This document shows positions 1 through 5,212 of a stretch of DNA of 7,544 nucleotides, in pieces. Positions within the stretch are counted from its first letter, which is position 1; each line of letters starts with the position of its first letter. Below the pieces are notes generated by a model. It made no database searches. It saw only the letters and a list, made by a program, of their open reading frames with translations, and was not told where the DNA came from. A program made the position numbers and the translations under genes. Origin of the DNA: Deltaproteobacteria bacterium (GTDB lineage Bacteria; Myxococcota_A; UBA9160); the NCBI GenBank assembly GCA_003520425.1, contig DOUU01000211.1, forward strand, positions 1 through 7,544, written 5' to 3'.

Positions 1-470
1 TGGACGGTGATGTCGTAGGGGCTTGGCTTTTGGGGTTGCGAGGCGGAGGCGTCAGGCGCCGGAGAGGGCGCTTGGTCGCCGGAATCCGGGGGCTGCGCGG
101 TGGCGTCGGGAGTTGCCTTGTCCGGGACGGGGTCGTCCGCGCGGCTCGCGTGGCTTAGAGCGAGGAGAGACAACGCCAAGGCGACTGCGAGGCAGAGGGG
201 CAGACGCAGCTCGCGAGTCGGGAAAAGGGAAGGGGCTCCGAGCTCTGCAATGCCTGCCCCTGTCTCTGCCCGAGTGTCCGGGCGTCGGCCCGAAGCGAAG
301 GGCCGACCACCGAAGGCGTTGGCGCAGGAGAGGATCCCACGAGGGCGCGCCGAACGGCAGCTGCGATTCGGAACGGGGAGGCTCTCCTCGGCGCGAACCG
401 TACCCACCTGGCGTTCGCATCGCCCAGCGGAACCCCCGGGGACGCCCTTCGACCGCGCGCGAACCGCCAT
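1..470 (-). CDS. 5' part of a secreted protein, probably a TonB-dependent outer-membrane receptor
   Basis: The minus-strand frame stays open from an ATG at 470-468 to the window edge, so the gene is cut at its 3' end. Near 209-150 it encodes a textbook signal peptide: arginines (RELRLP), a hydrophobic core (LCLAVALALSLLAL), then a small-residue stretch SHASRA before DDPVPD. A linker rich in Pro, Ala, Asp and Gln follows and ends in PYDITV. Export is well supported. The receptor call is inference: many TonB-dependent receptors have such a linker followed by a short beta strand that begins the TonB box or plug, and the divergent neighbour is a TonB-family gene. The start is uncertain. From ATG 470 the signal core would lie about 90 residues in, and those first residues look like non-coding Arg/Ser-rich sequence. 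Other in-frame candidates are GTG 407-405 and ATT 251-249, the latter preceded by AGGGG at 5-base spacing. The protein could instead be another exported protein. Confidence 0.55.
   Translation of the reverse strand, partial: MAVRARSKGVPGGSAGRCERQVGTVRAEESLPVPNRSCRSARPRGILSCANAFGGRPFASGRRPDTRAETGAGIAELGAPSLFPTRELRLPLCLAVALALSLLALSHASRADDPVPDKATPDATAQPPDSGDQAPSPAPDASASQPQKPSPYDITV
268..307 (-). promoter_or_regulatory. two abutting GC-rich stem-loops upstream of the receptor signal peptide
   Basis: GTCGGCCC and GGGCCGAC (284-291 and 300-307) form a perfect 8-bp stem around an 8-base loop. Directly next to it, with no base between, GCCCG and CGGGC (268-272 and 279-283) form a 5-bp stem around a 6-base loop. 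Read on the minus strand, the larger hairpin comes first and the smaller one ends about 17 bases before the ATT candidate start. They could fold in a 5' leader or, if translation starts at 470, lie inside coding sequence. No known riboswitch class was recognised. Confidence 0.4.
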
Positions 471-494
471 CGGAGCGCCGGATGCCTTGCGACC

Positions 495-524
495 CTTCTA
501 CTCCGAGCAGTGCGGCGTCGTCAA
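495..524 (-). promoter_or_regulatory. possible sigma-70 promoter for the receptor-like gene
   Basis: On the minus strand TTGACG (524-519) matches the -35 consensus at five of six bases. TAGAAG (500-495) matches the -10 consensus at four of six, with an 18-base spacer. Transcription would begin near 488, just before the in-frame ATG at 470. If translation instead starts near 251, the transcript would have a leader of about 240 bases containing several stem-loops. This is a by-eye match only. Confidence 0.3.
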
Positions 525-577
525 CGGATCGCGAGAGATCCCCTTGGCTGAACAGGGCGGATGGGAGGGGTGGATTC

Positions 578-630
578 CCGAGCGGCGCGCTGCCGACTCG
601 GATAGTCCGCAAGTCTTCGTGCCTTGCGGA
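578..630 (+). promoter_or_regulatory. two consecutive stem-loops just before the TonB-family gene
   Basis: The first hairpin pairs CCGAG (578-582) with CTCGG (597-601), then CGGC (583-586) with GCCG (592-595), with one bulged A at 596. Four bases later TCCGCAAG (606-613) and CTTGCGGA (623-630) form a perfect 8-bp inverted repeat around a 9-base loop. It ends two bases before the ATG at 633. It therefore covers the place where a ribosome-binding site for that ATG would be. It may be a protein-binding operator or an RNA structure limiting translation. Confidence 0.4.
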
Positions 631-632
631 TC

Positions 633-1439
633 ATGCCTCGAGCTGGTCTACAGTGGCCGAGGATGATCTCAGGCCGGATCTCCCCCGCGGCGCTCTGGCG
701 ATCGCCCCTTTCTTCCGTTCCCCTCGGAACGGCTCTCCAGTTGCCATTTCGTTCATCCTTAGAGTCCCCGCGCTCAAGAGGCCGCCGGATTCTTGTCGTG
801 GCGGCAGCGACTTCGCTCGCTGTTCATGGACTCGCGCTGGTTTGGATCCTGCGCAGCGCGCCCCTTCCAGAAATCGCACGGCCACCTATTCCCCTCGCCC
901 TTGTCGCCGTCCCCGAGGACATCGGGCGCGCGAGCGGTGCGATCGCCCCGAGTGCGCCTGCGTCCACAGCGCCGCCGCCGCACGGCGCCCCGCGACGACC
1001 CGCAACGAGAAAGCCCCTGTCCACACCCGCCGCATCCCAGAGGGTCGAGGACAAGCCCGCCCCGCAGGTTGGCGGGGACGAGGCGCAGGTCGCCGCGCCG
1101 CTCGTCACAGGCACGCCCGCAGGCAGACAGAGCAGCGCCGCTCGCCAAATCTTTGGCGAAAGCGAGGTCGACCTCCCGGCTAGGCCAATCGCCCGTGTGC
1201 AGCCGCACTATCCCGAGCACGCCCGCCTGATGGCGCGCGAATCGGATGTGAAACTCGCCGTGACGGTCGAAGCCGACGGTGCGGTGTCGAATGTCGAGCT
1301 TGTGCAAAGTGGCGGAGAGGAGTTCGACCGGGAGGCCCGGGAAGCGTTGGAGCACACCCGCTTCGAGCCGGCGCGCCGAGCGGGCACTCCAGTTGCCGCC
1401 CTCGTTCGGTTCACCGTGAGATTCCGCCTCGATGACTGA
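633..1439 (+). CDS. TonB-family energy transducer (TonB C-terminal domain protein)
   Basis: This 268-residue protein has the three-part TonB layout. A single inner-membrane segment follows basic residues (RSRGRR, then about 53-73, ILVVAAATSLAVHGLALVW). A Pro/Ala-rich periplasmic linker spans about 75-185. A C-terminal TonB domain spans about 190-268, with the YP motif in VQPHYPEHARL, the strand VKLAVTVEADGAVSNVELVQSGG, the helix FDREAREALE, and FEPAR before the final strand VRFTVRFRL. TonB proteins work with ExbB and ExbD to pass the proton-motive force to outer-membrane receptors. The divergent secreted-protein gene is a likely partner. The start is unsure: TTG 624, ATG 633 and ATG 663 all lack a good ribosome-binding site, while ATT 789 has AAGAGG seven bases upstream and sits right at the membrane segment. 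It may be a paralogue dedicated to one receptor rather than the housekeeping TonB. Confidence 0.85.
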   Translation: MPRAGLQWPRMISGRISPAALWRSPLSSVPLGTALQLPFRSSLESPRSRGRRILVVAAATSLAVHGLALVWILRSAPLPEIARPPIPLALVAVPEDIGRASGAIAPSAPASTAPPPHGAPRRPATRKPLSTPAASQRVEDKPAPQVGGDEAQVAAPLVTGTPAGRQSSAARQIFGESEVDLPARPIARVQPHYPEHARLMARESDVKLAVTVEADGAVSNVELVQSGGEEFDREAREALEHTRFEPARRAGTPVAALVRFTVRFRLDD

Positions 1440-1755
1440 ACGATTCCGCAGGGAGACGACGCCGCGATGCCCGACCGCGCGCGGGCAGCACCGACAAGGT
1501 CCGTTGGCCGGTGAGGTCGGGAGGCAAAGCGGAGAGCGCCCTGCCCAAGACCAAGTTGAGAGCGCGCCAGCTCAGGGCCAGCACCATTCCCGTCAATCCC
1601 GCCTGCCTCGTCGCCGTGAGCGCGAGGGCGCAAGCGCAAGGCCGAAGGCCCGAGTTCCTCCGCCAAAAAGGCACCCGCATGGAGTGGGAGCGCTTGCGCA
1701 AATTGTGAGGTACGGCCGAGATTCTCCCGGTCCCGTGGCGACACTTGGACCGAGC
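1440..1755. other. intergenic region between convergent genes, no gene recognised
   Basis: The stretch lies between the stop of the TonB-family gene and the stop of the DUF3313 gene. Open frames exist on both strands, but their translations are Arg-rich and match nothing I recognise. One plus-strand frame begins at an ATGA overlapping the TonB stop, which would suit translational coupling, but its product looks like chance coding. GCGCAAGCGC (1628-1637) recurs inverted as GCGCTTGCGC (1690-1699), 52 bases apart, too far for an ordinary terminator. No T-tracted terminator was found. Confidence 0.5.
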
Positions 1756-2487
1756 TCAGCTTGTCTTCCCCGCACGCAGGGCCGCGAGGCGGCTGGCGAC
1801 CAGCTTGGCCCATTCGTCCATGATGTTCTCTACGTCTCCCCACTTCCACTGGGCAGCGGTCTGGAGAGCGCCGCCACCGATCTGTCGGTCGACGGCCGCC
1901 GCCAGCACCTGGCCGGTCTTCGAGTCTGTGATCTCGATCTCGCCTTGGGCTCCGCCGACGAAGGGATAGTCGCCGGTCGCGACATATTTCACCGTTGAAA
2001 GAACGCGCGCCTGCGGAATGAGCATCGATACGGTGCGCAGCACGGGCACGGCCGCCTCGGCGTTCGTAAGGGCCGTCTGCACCTTGATGACGCCGCGACC
2101 GGGCTCGTCTACGGTTGGCACCACGGTCCCGATCTGCTGCACCAGAGCCTGATACAGGTAGTTGGAAAAGGCCTGAGCCTCCTCTGCGGTGAGATCCCGC
2201 TTCGCGCCGCCCCAGATGGTAACGGGACTCACCATTGCCTTGGTGTACTGACTCCAATCCACATTCGGGTTGATGTAGCGCAGGGTTCCCTCCCGATCGG
2301 GATTCGGAGCCAGCATGGAACACACATCGGGCGCGAGGTACGCGCAGCGACGACCGTGCGTCCGTTCGGGCTGCGCGGTCTGTGTCGTGGTGCAAGCGGA
2401 CAAAAGTGCAGTGAGAACGACTGCTCCTGTGGCACCACGAATTCGTGTCGGTCGACTCCAGTCGCTCGAAAGGCGGCTCACGTTCAT
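1756..2487 (-). CDS. DUF3313 family lipoprotein
   Basis: The 243-residue product has an N-terminal lipoprotein signal. A basic region (RPTRIRG) is followed by a hydrophobic stretch and the lipobox LLSAC with the lipidated Cys at 32. The next residue is Thr, not Asp, so by the usual +2 rule it should go to the outer membrane. The mature part fits DUF3313. It has YINPNVDWSQYTKAMVSPVT near 71-90, EEAQAFSNYLYQAL, a region rich in VKVQTALTNAEAAVPVL-type strands, VSMLIPQARVLS, and SKTGQVLAAAVDRQIGG, and ends with KWGDVENIMDEWAKLVASRL. Length is normal for the family. Function is unknown. Two extra cysteines at 48 and 56 in the mature N-terminus could form a disulfide. ATG 2487-2485 is the clear start, with GAGAGGA six bases upstream. 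The gene is convergent with the TonB-family gene and divergent from the nitroreductase-like gene. Confidence 0.88.
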   Translation of the reverse strand: MNVSRLSSDWSRPTRIRGATGAVVLTALLSACTTTQTAQPERTHGRRCAYLAPDVCSMLAPNPDREGTLRYINPNVDWSQYTKAMVSPVTIWGGAKRDLTAEEAQAFSNYLYQALVQQIGTVVPTVDEPGRGVIKVQTALTNAEAAVPVLRTVSMLIPQARVLSTVKYVATGDYPFVGGAQGEIEITDSKTGQVLAAAVDRQIGGGALQTAAQWKWGDVENIMDEWAKLVASRLAALRAGKTS

Positions 2488-2500
2488 GTTCTATCCTCTC
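2488..2500 (-). promoter_or_regulatory. ribosome-binding site of the DUF3313 gene
   Basis: On the minus strand GAGAGGA occupies 2500-2494, six bases before the ATG at 2487. It is one of the best Shine-Dalgarno sequences in the window and fixes the start. Confidence 0.75.
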
Positions 2501-2686
2501 GTGGGTGAAGCGTCCGTTGGAGCAGAAGTTTCCTCGTCGCAGCCAAGGAGTGGTTTGAGTTGCCTTGGCGTCGCGCAGGAAAATCGAATCCACACGATTG
2601 CACACTCGCTTCGGTTGGCCAGCGGGCCGTTGCATACTCCGCGAGGGCGGATTTCGAAGCCGGCCCCTTTTCATCGTCGATGGACG

Positions 2687-2729
2687 ACGCAATTGGCGAA
2701 ATTTGGCACATGGTAGGCACGCAATTGGC
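2687..2729 (+). promoter_or_regulatory. sigma-54-like promoter flanked by 11-bp direct repeats
   Basis: TTGGCAC at 2703-2709 matches the -24 element of sigma-54 promoters. AGGCA at 2715-2719 keeps the essential GC of the -12 element (consensus TTGCA), and GG and GC are separated by exactly 10 bases. ACGCAATTGGC occurs at 2687-2697 and again at 2719-2729, a 32-base period of about three helical turns, so one copy lies on each side. TTGGC thus occurs three times, at 2693, 2703 and 2725. The site would direct transcription toward the nitroreductase-like gene at 2858. This is read by eye, and no enhancer-binding protein gene is in view. Confidence 0.3.
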
Positions 2730-2857
2730 CCAGCGAGTCTCTCCCGAGGGGATCTCGCCACAAGAGGAGGTCGGTCCAGACGGATTCCCTCGCCTTGGAT
2801 GAGAAGATCGGCCAGACCTCATTGAGGTCGGAGGCGATCCGAAGTAGGGTTCCGGGC

Positions 2858-3262
2858 ATGCGCTTCCCGCGGTTCATGCGGCGCGTGAATCGGGTCGTCA
2901 CCAATCCAGTGATGGGTACCTTTGCCTGGCTTGCGCCGCCCTTGGCAGTGATCCATCACGTGGGCCGCAAGAGCGGAAAGCACTATCACACGCCTGTCCT
3001 CGCATTCCGAAGCGCCATGGGCTTCGTGATCCCTCTCCCGTACGGTCGAGACGTGGAGTGGGCTCGCAACGTGATGGCTGCGAGCGAATGTGGGCTTGTA
3101 CAGATGGGCCGGCGCTCGCGGTTGTACGAGCCTCGGGTCGTTGGGTTCAAGGCTGCGGAGCCGCACCTTCCGGCGGTGGCGCGCGCCGCCTTGCGCGCAG
3201 CGAACCTCCCCGGTTACGTCCTCCTCCGCTCGCGCCCTTCAGGAACCCCCGCTCGGCACTGA
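2858..3262 (+). CDS. nitroreductase family deazaflavin-dependent oxidoreductase (DUF385/Ddn-like)
   Basis: A small, 134-residue single-domain protein. It begins MRFPRFMRRVNRVVTNPVMG and carries HHVGRKSGKHYHTPV at 33-47, the signature of the Ddn-like split-barrel family. This is followed by GFVIPLPYGRDVEWARNVMAA at about 55-75, then the EPR strand at 91-93, and a C-terminal LPGYVLLRSRPS. Family members reduce substrates with the deazaflavin cofactor F420H2 or bind related flavins; the substrate here cannot be told. It is probably cytoplasmic. ATG 2858 is chosen because homologues typically begin with this basic FxRxxNRxVTNP stretch. In-frame TTG codons at 2795 and 2822 would add 12-21 unusual residues. 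The Shine-Dalgarno sequence (AGTAGGG) is only fair. The gene stands alone on its strand, with 491 bases before the next gene. The cofactor (F420 or FMN) cannot be settled from the sequence. Confidence 0.85.
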   Translation: MRFPRFMRRVNRVVTNPVMGTFAWLAPPLAVIHHVGRKSGKHYHTPVLAFRSAMGFVIPLPYGRDVEWARNVMAASECGLVQMGRRSRLYEPRVVGFKAAEPHLPAVARAALRAANLPGYVLLRSRPSGTPARH

Positions 3263-3753
3263 GCCTCCTTCCGCGCCACTCGCTCTTCACGCGCGGACCA
3301 CAGCCTCGTCGGGCGTTCCCTTCAGCGACCTCTCTCATCCATTGCGAAGCCGATTTGCCGCAACAGTTGCTCTCACATCAGAGGATGCGGTGCGGACGGC
3401 ATACAACCTCTTGCCCGAGGACCTGCCAGCGTGGCGCGGCTCGGTCCGGGCTGTGTCTTCGCTGGGCGAAGCGGGTGGGCGTGGGCGTATCGGGCTGGAA
3501 CGCGCCGAGAATTCCTGACCGGGGGGAGCGGGACATTGGTGAGAAGGCAAGCCGGGCGTACCCGCACTTAGGGTTGCGACGTATCCGCTAGTGGGAAAGG
3601 GAGGGGTCCCGCCGGCCGGGATTTCTCCCAACCCGGGAAGGGCTCTCGCGCGAGCCTTCCACGCGGGATCTCTGGGGTCTCCACGGTGCGCATGATTCGA
3701 GGAGAAACTTGCACGCGGCGGGCGAAAGGCTCGCGGCGAAGGGGAATTGGTTT
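3263..3753. other. long non-coding stretch and leader of the TIGR03118 gene
   Basis: No gene is recognised in these 491 bases. Frames are open on both strands, but their translations are low-information Arg/Ser/Pro-rich sequence. Near the downstream gene there are two stem-loops. TCCCG-CCGGC-CGGGA lies at 3607-3621. An imperfect hairpin at 3636-3660 pairs GGCTC with GAGCC and continues as GGAA with TTCC past one bulged G. Neither is followed by a T tract, so they do not look like terminators of the upstream gene. No convincing promoter could be picked. Confidence 0.5.
3739..3744 (+). promoter_or_regulatory. ribosome-binding site of the TIGR03118 gene
   Basis: AAGGGG ends nine bases before the ATG at 3754. 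It selects this ATG over a weaker upstream in-frame TTG at 3709, and the shorter start also gives a normal signal peptide. Confidence 0.65.
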
Positions 3754-4947
3754 ATGAAACGTCTCAGCCGCACTGCGTTCAGTCCGTACCTTGCCTTGGG
3801 TGTCTTTGCCGCGGCGCTGTTGCCCGCCGCCGGGCCTGCGCACGCAGATGACGATGCGCGAACAGTCTACGTTCAGACAAATCTCGTGTCGAACGTGCCG
3901 GGTCAGGCGCAGACGACCGATCCAAACCTGCAAAATGCATGGGGCGTGGCCTTTTTTCCCGGCGGTCCATTCTGGGTGAACGACAACAACGCAGGCCTCT
4001 CCACCCTCTATCTCGGCGACGGCACGATTGTGGATTTCCCCGGGACGAAGACGCCTTTTGCCGTCGTGATTCCGGGTCCCAACGGCTCTCCTGCCGGTTT
4101 TCAGGCGGCCCCGACCGGGATCGTCTGGAATCCGACGACCGGGTTTGCTGTCACCGATCCCGCGACCGGGGTGAAGCTCCCGAGCAACTTTATCTTTGAC
4201 ACCGAAGACGGGACGATTTCCGCTTGGGCCTTCGCCCTCACCGACAAGACGCACGCGATCCTCACGGTCGATAACTCCGCCGTGCCCAACGCGGCGGATG
4301 GCGCGGTGTACAAGGGTCTTGCATTCGGCACGAATACCAAGGGGAACTTCATCTTCGCGACCAACTTCCGGGCGGGAACCGTCGAGGCCTATGATCAGAA
4401 CTTCCATCTGACCAAGCTCGACGGCGCCTTTACCGATCCGCACATTCCCGCTGGATTTGCACCGTTCGGCATCCGCAACATCGACGGCGACCTCTTCGTG
4501 ACCTATGCGAAGCAGGACGGGCCGAAGCACGACGATGTCGCAGGAGCGGGCAACGGCTTCGTAGACGTGTTCGACACCGACGGACATCTGCTCCGGCGCT
4601 TTGCCACGCGGGGGTCGCTCAATTCGCCGTGGGGCGTCACGCGTTCGTCCTACGGCTTCGGCCAGTTCAGCGGCGACGTGCTCGTCGGGAATTTCGGGGA
4701 CGGGCGGATCAATGTGTTCGATTCGCAGGGACACTTTCTCGATCAGCTCGAAGGTGTGAAGGGCAAGGCAATCACGATTGATGGGCTCTGGACCTTGAAC
4801 TTTGGAGGCGGCGCACTCTCGAGCCCGGATGCGCTCTATTTCACCGCGGGTCCGAACCACGAGACGGACGGACTCTTTGGCACGATTACGCCCGGCGCGG
4901 CATCGGATGACCGCGACGCTGACCAGCAGAAGCACGATCGGGATTGA
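3754..4947 (+). CDS. TIGR03118 family secreted protein, beta-propeller-like
   Basis: The 397-residue product begins with a signal peptide: MKRLSRTAF, a hydrophobic core LALGVFAAALLP, and AHA before DDD, so cleavage is expected after residue 31. The mature protein matches the uncharacterised TIGR03118 family along its length. It has TNLVSNVPGQAQTTDPNLQNAWG, FWVNDNNAGLSTLY, a central GAVYKGLAFGTN and NFRAGTVEAYD, APFGIRNIDGDLFVTYAKQD, and NSPWGVTRSSYGFGQFSGD. These lead to NFGDGRINVFD, then GLWTLNFGGG and LYFTAGPNHETDGLFG. Repeated GxxxVFD and WGV strands suggest a propeller fold like NHL proteins. No enzymatic role is known. Some family members carry a PEP-CTERM sorting signal. This one does not: it ends in a highly charged tail, SDDRDADQQKHDRD, and should be free in the periplasm or exported. 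It stands alone and is convergent with ligD. Confidence 0.9.
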   Translation: MKRLSRTAFSPYLALGVFAAALLPAAGPAHADDDARTVYVQTNLVSNVPGQAQTTDPNLQNAWGVAFFPGGPFWVNDNNAGLSTLYLGDGTIVDFPGTKTPFAVVIPGPNGSPAGFQAAPTGIVWNPTTGFAVTDPATGVKLPSNFIFDTEDGTISAWAFALTDKTHAILTVDNSAVPNAADGAVYKGLAFGTNTKGNFIFATNFRAGTVEAYDQNFHLTKLDGAFTDPHIPAGFAPFGIRNIDGDLFVTYAKQDGPKHDDVAGAGNGFVDVFDTDGHLLRRFATRGSLNSPWGVTRSSYGFGQFSGDVLVGNFGDGRINVFDSQGHFLDQLEGVKGKAITIDGLWTLNFGGGALSSPDALYFTAGPNHETDGLFGTITPGAASDDRDADQQKHDRD

Positions 4948-4971
4948 TCCGAGCGGTTGGCGCGCCGGGCG

Positions 4972-5018
4972 GAGCCGGGACGTGGGCGCCTTGGCAAGCG
5001 GGCGTCGCGTCCCGGCTC
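4972..5018. terminator. 47-base hairpin between convergent genes, possible bidirectional terminator
   Basis: GAGCCGGGACG (4972-4982) and CGTCCCGGCTC (5008-5018) are perfect 11-bp inverted copies. After a small internal mismatch, 4985-4990 pairs with 5001-5006 for six more pairs (one G-U), leaving a 10-base loop. It starts 24 bases after the TIGR03118 stop and lies about 195 bases beyond the ligD stop. There is no T tract on either side, so it is not a classic intrinsic terminator. It may protect transcript 3' ends or be a dispersed REP-like palindrome. Confidence 0.5.
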
Positions 5019-5212
5019 GTTGCTCAAAATCCGGCCCCGAGCTCGTCCGGGTGAGATCCTCGACGAAGGGCGGGGGATGCAGTCGGCTTCGCTGCGACGG
5101 TGGTGCACGATCCTTGTGGTGGCGTTTCAAGCGATTCGTCTTGCGTGGATCAGGGTCGCGAAGGTCGCGCTTCCTTCCCGTCACGAGCAGAGATGCGGGT
5201 TTGATCGCGGCC

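Larger units (their letters stand above)
2488..2857. other. divergent intergenic region of about 370 bases
   Basis: The region separates the DUF3313 gene from the nitroreductase-like gene and should hold the promoters of both. Apart from the ribosome-binding site at 2494-2500 and the sigma-54-like site with direct repeats at 2687-2729, I see no gene. There is also a small inverted repeat TCGTC-GATG-GACGA near 2675-2688. Open frames crossing the region have no recognisable product. I could not pick a convincing sigma-70 promoter for the DUF3313 gene. Confidence 0.5.

Noticed and set aside
250..660. A cobalamin riboswitch next to the TonB-type genes, prompted by GCCACTG on the minus strand at 659-653
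   Set aside because: The core blocks GGGAA...GGTG...TCC and CCCGCNACTGT are not present in order on either strand, and the GCCACTG lies upstream of the region where the aptamer would have to be.
23..1183. A 386-codon plus-strand frame across the intergenic region and the start of the TonB-family gene
   Set aside because: Its composition is Arg/Pro/Ser-rich, it lacks any motif, and it overlaps better-supported genes on both sides.
1628..1699. 10-bp inverted repeat GCGCAAGCGC / GCGCTTGCGC
   Set aside because: The arms are 52 bases apart with no further pairing or T tract; at this GC content it is probably chance.
1432..1998. A plus-strand frame starting at ATGA over the TonB stop, suggesting a coupled second gene
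   Set aside because: The product has no recognisable feature, runs into the DUF3313 coding region antisense, and looks like chance coding.
1208..2761. A 517-codon open frame on the minus strand
   Set aside because: It overlaps the TonB domain and the DUF3313 gene in other frames, and its translation is Arg-rich with no recognisable domain; it is a GC-driven shadow.
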